Shown: positions 24,685 through 33,426, counted from the stretch's first letter. The stretch is DNA of 50,336 nt from an uncultured Rubrobacteraceae bacterium (GCA_902806055.1 CADCVD010000025.1:1-50336), one strand, 5' to 3'. The notes: a model not told the origin generated them from the sequence alone. Program-made: numbers and translations.

Positions 24685-25886
24685 GCGCCGTAGCGGTTTA
24701 GCTTGAGGGCGTGGCCCATGAGGAGGCCCATGATCTCCTCTGCTGCGAAGACTCCTAGCGAGCCGCCGGCGCAGGTTCTTTCCCCAAAGCTTGACGCGGT
24801 CGGGAGCGTGTACTCCGAGAAGAGGAGGAACGGTACTCCGTGCCAGGAGTGGCTCTTCATCTTCGCGGGCGTGGCGTGGTCTCCGGTTATGGCGAGAGCC
24901 GCAGGGCCGAGGTCGAGCAAACCCGGCAGCAGGGCGTCCACCTCTTCTATAGCGGCCGATTTCCGTCTCGCGTCTCCGTCTTCGCCCGCCGCGTCGGTCG
25001 CCTTTACGTGGATAAAGAAGAAGTCGTAAGAGTCCCAGTTCTCCTTTAGCGTCTCGAACTCGCCGGCGATGCCTTCGCCTTCTTTGAGGACCTGCATGCC
25101 GGCGAGGCGGGCCAGCCCCTTGTACATCGGGTAGCCGGCGATCGCGGCGGCGCGCAGCTTGTAGACCTCGTCGAACCTCGGAAGCGCAGGGTGCATCCCG
25201 AAGCCGCGCAACAGGATGGTATTGGCCGGGTGACTATCCTCCAGAACCCGGTTGGCCTCCTTGATGAAGGCGTTGGCGAGGCTTGCGCTCTCTCGGGCCG
25301 CGCCGTCAGCGGTTGTAGGCTCGACGGGGAGCGGCTCGAGCCCCGTCCTCTGCGGGTCCGAGTCCGAGAGGTCGCCGGAGAGGCCGCCGGCGTGGAAGAC
25401 GGCGACGGCCCGGTGCTCCTTCTCGTGCACTATGGAGACCTTCGCACCGTCGAGCTCTACTTCCTCGTTCAGCAGGTTCACGAGCTTCGCAGCGTCAGAG
25501 GAGGCGATTCGGCCGGCCCTGCGGTCGGAGATTTTGCCGGATTCATCTTTGGTAGCGAAGTTGATCCTGGCTGCAAGGTCGTTCTCGCCCAGTTCGAAGC
25601 CTACCCCCAGGGCGCTCAAGACGCCGCGGCCGACCCGGTACTCTAAAGGGTCGTAGCCAAAGAGAGCCAGGTGGCCGGGCCCGCTGCCGGGGCTCACGCC
25701 GGCGGCGACGGGCCGGCTCAAGCCAAGGTCGCTCTTTGCGGCCAGAGAGTCAAGGTGCGGGCTGTTCGCAGCTTCAAGCTCCGTCTCGCCCCCCTCGTTG
25801 GGGAGCCCGCCGAGACCGTCGAGAACGAGCAGTACTATCTTCGAGTTCGTCGAGACCGACAGCTCGCGCATGAGGCTCAGGTCCAT
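24681..25886 (-). CDS. apgM: Cofactor-independent phosphoglycerate mutase, ApgM type
   Basis: A 401-residue alkaline-phosphatase-superfamily enzyme of the archaeal-type iPGM branch, converting 3- and 2-phosphoglycerate. Metal-binding LLVLDGLGGLPNEGG at the N-terminus, the catalytic Ser in SPGSGPGHLALFGYDP, FFFIHVKATDAAGEDGD and C-terminal ITGDHATPAKMKSHSWHGVP are all present. Full family length. ATG start preceded by GGAGAGGAG. Its stop overlaps the proposed start of the glycosylase gene. Shares a ~150-base divergent promoter region with the MBL-fold gene. Confidence 0.92.
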   Translation of the reverse strand: MDLSLMRELSVSTNSKIVLLVLDGLGGLPNEGGETELEAANSPHLDSLAAKSDLGLSRPVAAGVSPGSGPGHLALFGYDPLEYRVGRGVLSALGVGFELGENDLAARINFATKDESGKISDRRAGRIASSDAAKLVNLLNEEVELDGAKVSIVHEKEHRAVAVFHAGGLSGDLSDSDPQRTGLEPLPVEPTTADGAARESASLANAFIKEANRVLEDSHPANTILLRGFGMHPALPRFDEVYKLRAAAIAGYPMYKGLARLAGMQVLKEGEGIAGEFETLKENWDSYDFFFIHVKATDAAGEDGDARRKSAAIEEVDALLPGLLDLGPAALAITGDHATPAKMKSHSWHGVPFLLFSEYTLPTASSFGERTCAGGSLGVFAAEEIMGLLMGHALKLNRYGA

Positions 25887-25980
25887 AATCGCGTCTCCTC
25901 TCCAGGGCGGGGCCTCCGGGGCGAGCCGGGGCCGTCCATCGCGCCGCTCACGGTCCGAAAAGTCTAGCAGAGAAGGTCTG

Positions 25981-25986
25981 TATAAT
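25981..25986 (+). promoter_or_regulatory. Consensus -10 box upstream of the MBL-fold gene
   Basis: A perfect TATAAT, 50 bases before the ATG at 26036, in otherwise GC-rich DNA. No good -35 is seen 16-18 bases upstream (AAAAGT region). Confidence 0.45.
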
Positions 25987-26035
25987 CCCGTTTTCAGGGC
26001 CGGAGGCGGCCCGCCGGCGATCCGGGGGATAGTGG

Positions 26036-26944
26036 ATGAAGATAGAGATTATAGATCTGGGGTTCATGGAGACTGAGGGGATCATTGCCTCTTTCCTGCT
26101 CAGCGGCGACGGTACGGCGGCGATAGTCGAGACGGGACCGTCGACTTGCATCGAGAGCCTTATGCAGGGTCTCACGAACAACGGCGTGGAGCCCGAGGAC
26201 GTAGAGAAGGTCTTACTGACCCACATTCACCTAGACCACTCCGGTGCCTCTGGAAACCTCGCGGAGCTTCTGCCGAACGCCACCTTCTACGTACACGAGG
26301 TCGGTTACACGCATCTCGTGGACCCGTCGAAGCTTATAAAGAGCTCGACGCGCATCTACGGCGAGAGGATGGAGGAGCTGTGGGGTGAGATCCGGCCGGT
26401 CCCCGAAGACCGCCTCCAGAAGCTCTCGGGCGGCGAGGAGATCGAAGCCGCAGGCGGCCTTGTCTCGGCCCACTACACTCCCGGCCACGCCTACCACCAC
26501 CTGGCATACCACGACCCCGAGTCCGGGATGCTCTTTGCCGGGGACGTGGCGGGGGTCCGCCTCCCCGGACAATCTTACGTGAAGCCGCCGACGCCGCCGC
26601 CGGAGGTGGATGTCGAGGCGTGGAAAGGGAGCATCGAGAGCATTCGCAAGCTCGGCCCGAAATCGATCTGTCCTACTCACTTCGGCTCCTACGAGGACGT
26701 CGGGAGGCACCTGAGCGAGCTGGAGCAGCGCCTCGAAGATTGGTTGCTTTTGGTCGAGGAGCGCATGGACGAAGAGCGTTCCCGAGAGGATATAGCTGAG
26801 GAGCTAGGGGCGAGGGGCGACGAGGAGATGCTGCGCGAGGGTGCGGATCCCGCAGACTCCGAGCGCTATGAGCTCGCAGCCAACTACGAGATGCTGGTCG
26901 CCGGCCTAATGCGGTACGTCTCTAAGCAGCGCGAGAACTCCTAG
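26036..26944 (+). CDS. Metallo-beta-lactamase-fold hydrolase
   Basis: A 302-residue MBL-fold protein with the zinc motif THIHLDHSG (HxHxDH, about residues 62-67), a further His in YTPGHAYHHLAYHDP, the Asp in LFAGDVAG and a final His in CPTHFGSYEDV. A helical C-terminal extension (about 222-300, EQRLEDWLLLVEERMDEERS) is typical of the glyoxalase II/RNase Z-like stand-alone hydrolases in actinobacteria. Substrate unknown. Monocistronic, followed by a long hairpin. Confidence 0.9.
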   Translation: MKIEIIDLGFMETEGIIASFLLSGDGTAAIVETGPSTCIESLMQGLTNNGVEPEDVEKVLLTHIHLDHSGASGNLAELLPNATFYVHEVGYTHLVDPSKLIKSSTRIYGERMEELWGEIRPVPEDRLQKLSGGEEIEAAGGLVSAHYTPGHAYHHLAYHDPESGMLFAGDVAGVRLPGQSYVKPPTPPPEVDVEAWKGSIESIRKLGPKSICPTHFGSYEDVGRHLSELEQRLEDWLLLVEERMDEERSREDIAEELGARGDEEMLREGADPADSERYELAANYEMLVAGLMRYVSKQRENS

Positions 26945-26998
26945 AACGAGGGTATACGGAGCATGGTCCCTGTACCGCGCTCCTTATACCCTCGTTCT
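26943..26998. terminator. Long inverted repeat after the MBL-fold gene
   Basis: Arms 26943-26962 and 26979-26998 pair over 20 bases with one mismatch; the 16-base loop can itself partly pair. It begins at the stop codon of the MBL gene. There is no U-tract (GATAGCTACC follows), so it may block exonucleases or act with Rho rather than as a classical terminator. Confidence 0.6.
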
Positions 26999-27146
26999 GA
27001 TAGCTACCCTTTAGTAACTTCCTTGTACCTTGTTTGACCGCGTGAAGCGTATATATTAGACGGTCAATAAAGGTAGGAGGCCACGGGAACTGTGTGGGCC
27101 CTTTGGGGTGGTTCCGGCGTGGTGAGAAAAGGGGAAGGGAGTACTC

Positions 27147-28187
27147 TTGTACGAGAAGGACGGCGAAAAATATTTCGTGGTGGACGGGCACGCCCACTTC
27201 TGGGATGCGAGCCCCGAGAATTGGGTCGAGGGCCAGGAAGAGTATGCTAAGGGCTGGATCGAATGCTTCTACGGCTACCACCAGCTAGGCCCGGAAGAAT
27301 ACTACTGGCCGATGGAGAAGTATCAGAAGTACTCTGAAGAGACCATAATGAAGGACCTCTTCGAGGATGGGTACGTTGACAAGGCGATCTTCCAACCCAC
27401 CTATCTCAAGGCGTGGTACAAGGAAGGCTTCAACACCATCGAGCAAGACGCTATCCTGGCAGAGAAGTACCCCGACAAGTTCATCCTTAACGGTCGCTTC
27501 GACCCCAGAGACGGCGAGGAGGGCCTGAGGGAGCTTGAGCGCCAGCACGAGAGATACGGCATCAAAGGCGTCAAGTGCTACACCGCAGAGTGGCATAACG
27601 GATCGAAGGGCTGGAGCCTCAAGAGCCCGGAGGCCAAACGTTACCTGGAGAAGTGCGAGGAGCTGGGCGTAAAGAACATCCACGTCCACAAAGGGCCGAC
27701 GATCTGGCCGCTCAACAAAGACGCGTTCGACGTTAAAGATGTCGACGACGCGGCTACGTCGTTCCCAAACTTGAACTTCATCGTAGAGCACGTAGGCCTG
27801 CCTCGCATCGAGGACTTCTGCTTCATGGCTACGCAAGAGCCCAACGTTTACGCTGGCCTATCCGTCGTGACGGGCGCGCTGATGCACAGCCGTCCGCGCT
27901 TCTTCGCGAAGGTCATGGGTGAGCTACTGTTCTGGGTCGGCGAGGACAAGATGCTGTTCGGGGCCGACTACGCGATATGGGTGCCCAAGTGGCAGGTCGA
28001 GATGTTCGTCGATTGGGACTACCCTGAAGGATATGAGTACGACGACTTCCCCCGTCTCTCTACTGAGGGAAAGAAGAAGATCCTCGGCCTGAACGCCGCC
28101 CGACTCTACGACATCGAAGTTCCGGACGAGCTTCGCCTGCCCGCGGCATCGACGGAGGCCGACTCCGTTAAACCCGCTGTCTCGTGA
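27147..28187 (+). CDS. Amidohydrolase-2 family protein of propane-monooxygenase-type clusters
   Basis: A 346-residue TIM-barrel metallohydrolase. Metal ligands: HAHFWD near residue 12, the His in NIHVHKGPT, VEHVGLPR, and the Asp in LFGADYAIW. The sequence closely follows the amidohydrolase encoded just after the monooxygenase subunits in actinobacterial prm/mim clusters (EKYFVVDGHAHFWD, KDLFEDGYVDKAIFQPTYL). Its role there is not firmly established; it is thought to help activate or assemble the enzyme. TTG start with GGGGAAGGGAG upstream. Its stop overlaps the GTG of the next gene (GTGA), and the three genes to 29931 are one operon. Confidence 0.85.
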   Translation: MYEKDGEKYFVVDGHAHFWDASPENWVEGQEEYAKGWIECFYGYHQLGPEEYYWPMEKYQKYSEETIMKDLFEDGYVDKAIFQPTYLKAWYKEGFNTIEQDAILAEKYPDKFILNGRFDPRDGEEGLRELERQHERYGIKGVKCYTAEWHNGSKGWSLKSPEAKRYLEKCEELGVKNIHVHKGPTIWPLNKDAFDVKDVDDAATSFPNLNFIVEHVGLPRIEDFCFMATQEPNVYAGLSVVTGALMHSRPRFFAKVMGELLFWVGEDKMLFGADYAIWVPKWQVEMFVDWDYPEGYEYDDFPRLSTEGKKKILGLNAARLYDIEVPDELRLPAASTEADSVKPAVS

Positions 28188-28879
28188 CGAGCCGCGCAGA
28201 AGTCCTGGACGCCCTCTCGGGCGTCCGAGACCCTGAGCTGGACGAGCCTATAACGGAGCTAGACTTCGTCTCGGAGTTGCGGATAGAAGGTGACTCCGTG
28301 GACGTCCGGCTGAGGCTACCCACCTACTTCTGCGCCCCAAACTTCGCTTACCTTATGGTGGCGGATGCGAGAGAGGCGGTGCTCTCGTTGCCGGGGGTGC
28401 TACGGGCGAAGGTCGTCCTCGACGACCACTACGCCTCCAAGGAGATTAACGGCGGCATGGATGACGGACGAAGTTTCGAGGGTACTTTCCCCGGAGAGAC
28501 CGCTGGAGACGACCTCGATGAGTTACGCTCCGTCTTTCGCCGCAAGTCTTTCGTTAGCAGGCAGGAGCAGCTATGCAGGAGGCTGCGGACGGACGGGCGC
28601 TCCCCTGAGGAGCTTGCTGCGATGCGTCTCGGTGACGCGCCGCCTTCGCTGGAACTGGATAAGTACCTGGAGCGGCGGGCGGAGTTAGGGCTGGACATCT
28701 CCGAGGGGGCACCGCTCATCGTAGATCCGGACGGTAACGCTGTTCCCGAAGAAGCGGTAGTACAGCATCTCCGGTTCGCCCGAACGGTCAGGGTCAGCAT
28801 TGAGGGGAACGCCAGCATATGCAGAGGGCTGCTCGCTACCCGGTATGGAATCAAAGAAGGAGAGGAGGCAACGGTATGA
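28184..28879 (+). CDS. DUF59/MIP18-type Fe-S assembly-like protein of the prm/mim cluster
   Basis: A 231-residue protein with an N-terminal MIP18/DUF59-like domain (VLDALSGVRDPELDEPITEL) carrying LPTYFCAPNFAYLM with one conserved cysteine, then ASKEINGGMDDGRSFEGTFP and a C-terminal helical extension. The same fusion-like protein sits between the amidohydrolase and alcohol dehydrogenase genes of propane monooxygenase clusters in Rhodococcus and Mycobacterium. A role in iron delivery to the diiron hydroxylase is plausible but unproven. Overlaps the upstream stop by four bases and the downstream ADH start. Confidence 0.82.
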   Translation: MTSRAEVLDALSGVRDPELDEPITELDFVSELRIEGDSVDVRLRLPTYFCAPNFAYLMVADAREAVLSLPGVLRAKVVLDDHYASKEINGGMDDGRSFEGTFPGETAGDDLDELRSVFRRKSFVSRQEQLCRRLRTDGRSPEELAAMRLGDAPPSLELDKYLERRAELGLDISEGAPLIVDPDGNAVPEEAVVQHLRFARTVRVSIEGNASICRGLLATRYGIKEGEEATV

Positions 28880-29931
28880 AGGCGGCGCGTCTGTACAAGT
28901 ACGATGACAGTATTCCCGCTGACGCCCTCAAGGTCGAGGAGATAGACGAGCCGAAGATCGAGGGCCCCCTGGATGTGATCGTGAAGATCGGCGCGGCGGG
29001 GCTTTGTCGCACGGATATACACGTCGTCGAGGGGCAGTGGGCCCCGCTAACCGGCGTCGAGCTACCTTATGTTCTAGGGCACGAGAATGCCGGGTGGGTC
29101 GAGGAGGTCGGTTCCGCGGTCACCAACGTCCAGCCCGGGGACACCGTGATCGTCCACCCGCTCATCACCTGCGGCTTGTGCCGGGCCTGCCGGGCTGGCG
29201 ACGATATGCACTGCGAGAACAGCGCGTTCCCGGGCATCGACACCGACGGCGGTTTCGCCCAACTGCTGAAGACTAACGCGAGGAGCGTCGTCAAGCTCGA
29301 CCCGGTGCTAGAGCCTAAGGATATTGCGGCTCTGGCAGACGCGGGCCTGACTGCCTACCATGCGGTCCGGAAGAGCGTCCCGCACCTCTATGCGGGTACG
29401 AAGGCTGTTGTCATAGGAGCCGGAGGGCTCGGCCATATCGGTATCCAGTGCTTGAAGGCGTTGACGCCGGCGGAGATCATCGTCGTCGACCCTAGCGAGG
29501 AAGCTCTGGCCCTGGCGAAAGACTGGGGCGCGGATGAGACGGTGCAGGTTCAAGACGGCTACGTAGACACGGTGCTGGAGATGACCGACGGCATGGGTGC
29601 GGAGGTCGTCTTTGACTACGTGGGCGAGCGGGGCGCAGAGGACGACGCGTGGCAGATGACCCGGCGCGCAAGTTATCATTATGTTATCGGGTATGGGGGA
29701 ACAGTCGAGGTGCCGACCATAGACATCATCTCCAGCGAACGCAACGTGATCGGCAACCTGGTCGGCACGTATAACGATCTCTCCGAGCTGATGGTCCTCA
29801 CCGCTCAAGGCAAGGTTACGCTGCACACCTCGACCTATCCGCTCGACGCCGTCAACGACGCTATACAAGACCTTAACAGCGGAAACCTCCAGGGCCGGGG
29901 CATCCTGATTCCAGAGGGGGCCGCTACCTGA
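28876..29931 (+). CDS. Zinc-dependent alcohol dehydrogenase (NAD type, MDR family)
   Basis: A 351-residue medium-chain dehydrogenase. Catalytic zinc ligands are the Cys in AGLCRTDIHVV and the His in LGHENAGWVEEVG; the structural zinc site is CGLCRACRAGDDMHC. The Rossmann motif is VVIGAGGLGHIGIQ, followed by an acidic residue after the second strand (IIVVDPS), favouring NAD over NADP. ATG 28876 is chosen because GAGAGGAGG precedes it and it overlaps the upstream stop (ATGA). In prm/mim clusters this enzyme oxidises the secondary alcohol made by the monooxygenase. A terminator follows at 29955. Confidence 0.9.
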   Translation: MKAARLYKYDDSIPADALKVEEIDEPKIEGPLDVIVKIGAAGLCRTDIHVVEGQWAPLTGVELPYVLGHENAGWVEEVGSAVTNVQPGDTVIVHPLITCGLCRACRAGDDMHCENSAFPGIDTDGGFAQLLKTNARSVVKLDPVLEPKDIAALADAGLTAYHAVRKSVPHLYAGTKAVVIGAGGLGHIGIQCLKALTPAEIIVVDPSEEALALAKDWGADETVQVQDGYVDTVLEMTDGMGAEVVFDYVGERGAEDDAWQMTRRASYHYVIGYGGTVEVPTIDIISSERNVIGNLVGTYNDLSELMVLTAQGKVTLHTSTYPLDAVNDAIQDLNSGNLQGRGILIPEGAAT

Positions 29932-29954
29932 CCAGACTCGGCAGCAGGCCGGAC

Positions 29955-29985
29955 GCTCCGTCTCGTTACGAGGCCGAGCCTTTTT
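29955..29985 (+). terminator. Terminator of the amidohydrolase-DUF59-ADH operon
   Basis: GCTC.GTCTCG pairs with CGAGGC.GAGC (ten pairs, one mismatch) around a TTA loop and is followed by CTTTTTG, 24 bases after the ADH stop. Confidence 0.85.
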
Positions 29986-30206
29986 GCCGAGAAGTAAGAT
30001 GAGGATAGCGCTTGGCCAAGAGAAGAGAAGGTTCTGAACCAGCCTATGCAGCAAGAAGATGCGCTAGCCTGAAACCCGTATCTTTCCGTGTGTAGATAGC
30101 AAGGTAGAAGCGCTGCGCTGGTCAGGGTAGTTTAAGCCGACGACGTGCGAGCGGGAGAGACAGCCCTTCTTATCACTCCCTATAAACAGAAGTACTAACT
30201 GCTAGA
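29986..30206. other. Intergenic stretch without recognised genes
   Basis: About 220 bases between two convergent transcripts and their terminators. No open frame with a ribosome binding site, no repeat and no RNA gene was recognised on either strand. Confidence 0.6.
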
Positions 30207-30250
30207 AAGAGGGTTATCTGACGCACCCGGGAACGTCAGATAACCCTCTT
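30207..30250 (-). terminator. Terminator of the pnt operon
   Basis: A perfect 17-bp inverted repeat (30207-30223 with 30234-30250) with a ten-base loop, immediately beyond the pntB stop. In the minus direction it is followed by TTTCTAGC. Confidence 0.85.
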
Positions 30251-30252
30251 CT

Positions 30253-31674
30253 TTAGGCGTTCTTTACGGCTTCGGTGACCTCTTCGAGACCCTGCTTGGC
30301 GTCGGTGAAGAGCATCATGGTCTTGTCTGTATCGTAGAATAAGGGGTTGTCCACGCCGGCGAAGCCGGGGCTCAGGGAGCGCTTGATAAAGATGACCCTC
30401 TTCGCGTTCTCGACCTCCAGGATGGGCATACCGCTAATCGGGCTGTCCTTCTCTTCGTCGTTGGCCGCCGGGTTCACGACGTCGTTCGCGCCGACGATTA
30501 TGACAGCGTCAGTCTCTTCGAATTCAGGGTTTATGTCTTCGAGATCGTAGAGCTTCGCGTAGGGTACGCCGGCTTCTGTGAGGAGGACGTTCATGTGCCC
30601 CGGCATACGCCCGGCGACGGGATGAATGCCGAACAGGACCTCCTTGCCGTCCGATTCAAGCGTCTCCATCAACTCGTACATCGGACTCTGGGCCTGGGCG
30701 ACTGCGAGGCCGTAGCCGGGCACTATGATGACCTTGTTCGCCTCCTCCTTGAGGTACGAGCCAACGTCCTCCGCGCTTACGTCGTTGACCTCCCGCTCCT
30801 CGTCGTCCTCATCCTGCTGGCTCCCTGAGGCGGCGATGCCGGCGAAGATGATCTTGCCTAATGGACGCCCGAGGGCGCTGCTCATCTGGCGCGTGAGGAT
30901 CGTACCCGAGGCCCCGACTAGCGTACCGGCGATGAGCAGGGAGTAGTTTTCGAGCACAAAACCCGAGGCTGCAGCGGCAAGACCGGTGAAGGCGTTCAAG
31001 AGCGAAATAACGATGGGCATATCTGCACCGCCTATGGGTATCACGAACAAGATGCCCAGGAGAAGTGAGGCAGCGAGGAGGATGTATAGGGAGACAAGCG
31101 GTGAGAGGAACGGTATTCCTATGGCCTCCGCTATCGCTCCGTCCAGAAAGACGTTTGCGCTCAACAGGAGGACGCCCAAGAAAATTAGAGCGTTCACTAC
31201 CTGCTGCAGCGGAAAGGCGACGGAGCCGGTGAAGGCGATCTCCTGAAGCTTGCTGAAGGCCACTATGCTTCCCGCGAAGCTCACTGACCCGATAATGATC
31301 GTCAAGAGCCCCGCGCTCGAAGCGACCCAGGTCTCCGCCCTGCCCTGATAGAACTCCGAGAGCGCCACGAGCGCTATGCACCCGCCGCCGACGCCGTTAA
31401 AGGCGGCGACCATCTGGGGCATCCCTGTCATTGGCACCCTTTGGGCCGAGACTGCTCCGACAACCCCGCCCAGAATTGTCCCCCCCCCGATCAGCAGCCA
31501 GACCGAAGCTGCGCTGATGTCGACGACCAGGAACGTTGCGGCGAGGGCTATGATCATCCCGAAGGCCGCTATCGTGTTGCCGGAGCGGGCCGTCTCAGGC
31601 GTCCGCAGGCGCCTTATACCTACGACGAACAGTACGGCTGCCACTAGGTAGGCCAGAAACGTTACGACCTGCAA
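30253..31674 (-). CDS. pntB: NAD(P) transhydrogenase subunit beta
   Basis: A 473-residue protein with about nine membrane helices (domain II) followed by the soluble NADP(H)-binding domain III (IIVPGYGLAVAQAQSPMYEL, FGIHPVAGRMPGHMNVLL, VIIVGANDVVNPAANDE). Together with the two alpha subunits it uses the proton gradient to reduce NADP with NADH. A short acidic linker (DEDDEEREVNDV) separates membrane and NADP domains. Last gene of the minus-strand pnt operon, three bases after the PntAB stop. Confidence 0.95.
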   Translation of the reverse strand: MQVVTFLAYLVAAVLFVVGIRRLRTPETARSGNTIAAFGMIIALAATFLVVDISAASVWLLIGGGTILGGVVGAVSAQRVPMTGMPQMVAAFNGVGGGCIALVALSEFYQGRAETWVASSAGLLTIIIGSVSFAGSIVAFSKLQEIAFTGSVAFPLQQVVNALIFLGVLLLSANVFLDGAIAEAIGIPFLSPLVSLYILLAASLLLGILFVIPIGGADMPIVISLLNAFTGLAAAASGFVLENYSLLIAGTLVGASGTILTRQMSSALGRPLGKIIFAGIAASGSQQDEDDEEREVNDVSAEDVGSYLKEEANKVIIVPGYGLAVAQAQSPMYELMETLESDGKEVLFGIHPVAGRMPGHMNVLLTEAGVPYAKLYDLEDINPEFEETDAVIIVGANDVVNPAANDEEKDSPISGMPILEVENAKRVIFIKRSLSPGFAGVDNPLFYDTDKTMMLFTDAKQGLEEVTEAVKNA

Positions 31675-31677
31675 GAG

Positions 31678-31983
31678 TTATCCCTTCCTCTTCTTTACTC
31701 TTGGTTTCGGCGGACGGAACATACCTAGCATCCGGTTCGTCACCCAGAAGCCGCCGACCACGTTCATCGCACCGAGAACCACAGCTATAAAGCCCACTAC
31801 TAAGGTGAAGGGGTCGTTCGCGGTGGCGACCACGATGATCGCGCCTACCAGCACGATTCCGTGGATAGCGTTCGTCGCGCTCATGAGCGGCGTGTGAAGC
31901 ATGTTCGGGACGCGCGAGATCAACTCGAACCCCAGGAAAGCTGCTATGACGAAGATGGCCAGCTGCACGAGGAGCTCTTGCAT
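31678..31983 (-). CDS. pntAB: NAD(P) transhydrogenase alpha subunit 2, membrane part
   Basis: A 101-residue membrane protein with three helices: LLVQLAIFVIAAFLGFELI, HGIVLVGAIIVVA and FTLVVGFIAVVLGAMNVVGG. The motif SRVPNMLHTPLMSATNAIHG is the hallmark of the PntA C-terminal membrane domain in split systems. ATG 31983 directly follows the PntAA stop; the frame extends upstream into pntAA but with no reason to start there. The C-terminus is strongly basic (PPKPRVKKRKG). Confidence 0.93.
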   Translation of the reverse strand: MQELLVQLAIFVIAAFLGFELISRVPNMLHTPLMSATNAIHGIVLVGAIIVVATANDPFTLVVGFIAVVLGAMNVVGGFWVTNRMLGMFRPPKPRVKKRKG

Positions 31984-31984
31984 A

Positions 31985-33304
31985 CTACTTCGCCTCGCTC
32001 TCTTCGGAGGCGTTCTCAAGCGCCTCGCGGATGTTGTCGTGCCGGATCTCCCCGTCGTGGGCTATGCACATGGCTGCGATGATCTCGTCTTCGAAGTCCA
32101 ACTCGACCTGCGGGTCTTTCTCGTCGCTGTCCTCGTCGGACTTATCCTCGGTTATGTGCCCGATGAGGTTATACATGTTTCGTGAGTACAGCTGGCTGGC
32201 GTGAATAGGAAGCCGGCTCGGCAGGTTGACCACCCCTACTACCTTCACGTTCTCGTGCTCGACGGTCTCCCCGGCCTCCGTAAGCTCGCAGTTACCGCCG
32301 CTCTCGGCCGCCAAGTCAACGATGACCGAGCCCGGCTTCATGCTCTCGACCATCTCCGTGGAGACTAGCTTCGGAGCCTCCGCTCCGGGCACGAGCACCG
32401 TGGTGACAATCATGTCCATCTCCTTCACGCGCTCGCGGATGAGCTTCTGGTCCTCATCGAGCTTCTCCTGGGACCATCCCCCTTCTTCCTCATCTTCATC
32501 ATCCTCTGAGTCTTCTTCTTCGCCCTCCACGATGTATTCGTCTCGCGACGGTTCAGCGAAGGAGTAGAACCCCAAAGAGGACATCAGCTTGGCGAAGCCC
32601 TTCGGCTCGTACTCCTCGAAACCGTCTTCTTCCTCTTCTTCGTCTTCCTTCTCGTCTTCGGAGTCTATAAACGTGGCGCCCAGAGACTGCGCCTGATCTT
32701 TGGTCTCGGGGCGTATGTCGTAGGCGAATACCTCCGCCCCGAGCCTGTCCATGGTGGAGATGGCCTGCAGCCCCGCGACCGCCACGCCCAATACCAGGAC
32801 GTTCGCAGCCTTCGTGGTTCCGGCGGCCGTGGTGAGCATGGGGACGTACTTGCCCAACGTATCAGCCCCTATAAGCGCGCACTTGTAGCCCGCGATAGAG
32901 CCCATCGAGCTGAGAGCGTCCATCGCCTGCGCCACGCTCGTGCGGGGGACAGCCTCGTTCGAGAAGACGGTGATCCCGGCCTCGGCGAGCGACTTTACTT
33001 CCTGCGGGAACATAGGTCCGTTGACGAAGCACACCAGAACCTGACCTTCATGCATGTGACCGATCTCTTCGTCGGTCGGCCTCGCTACCTTGACGATAAT
33101 GTCGGCCTCGCCATAGACCTCACTGGCCTCCTGGACTACCTTCGCCCCGGCATCTTCGTAGTTCTCGTCGATGTTGTAGTTCCGGCCCGCCCCGCTCTCG
33201 ACGAGCACCTCGAAGCCATCTTTGACGAGCTTGCCGACGGTCTCGGGCACGAGGCCCACCCGCTCTTCACCCTCTGCTACCTCTTTAGGTACCCCTACTT
33301 TCAC
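31985..33304 (-). CDS. pntAA: NAD(P) transhydrogenase alpha subunit 1, with acidic insertion
   Basis: A 439-residue NAD(H)-binding domain I: MKVGVPKEVAEGEERVGLVP at the start, GAGRNYN, VLVLGVAVAGLQAI (dinucleotide fold, with A for one of the usual Gly), IVTTVLVPGAEAPKLV and GSVIVDLAAESGGNCE. Between the second strand and IVTTVL there is a ~75-residue stretch containing two runs of Glu/Asp (EDEKEDEEEEED and EGEEEDSEDDEDEEEGG) that ordinary PntAA lacks; a further acidic patch (EDKSDEDSDEKDP) lies near the C-terminus. The catalytic core looks intact. GGAGATC precedes the ATG. First gene of the pntAA-pntAB-pntB operon. Confidence 0.93.
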   Translation of the reverse strand: MKVGVPKEVAEGEERVGLVPETVGKLVKDGFEVLVESGAGRNYNIDENYEDAGAKVVQEASEVYGEADIIVKVARPTDEEIGHMHEGQVLVCFVNGPMFPQEVKSLAEAGITVFSNEAVPRTSVAQAMDALSSMGSIAGYKCALIGADTLGKYVPMLTTAAGTTKAANVLVLGVAVAGLQAISTMDRLGAEVFAYDIRPETKDQAQSLGATFIDSEDEKEDEEEEEDGFEEYEPKGFAKLMSSLGFYSFAEPSRDEYIVEGEEEDSEDDEDEEEGGWSQEKLDEDQKLIRERVKEMDMIVTTVLVPGAEAPKLVSTEMVESMKPGSVIVDLAAESGGNCELTEAGETVEHENVKVVGVVNLPSRLPIHASQLYSRNMYNLIGHITEDKSDEDSDEKDPQVELDFEDEIIAAMCIAHDGEIRHDNIREALENASEESEAK

Positions 33305-33426
33305 GTGATCTCCTTAGGCACCCCTGCCTGCACGACTACGATCCTTATTTATACCGCGAGCGTATACTACGTGAAACAACTCCTGCTTGCGCGACTGTAA
33401 TGAATTAGTGATCTTGCTGTAACCTG

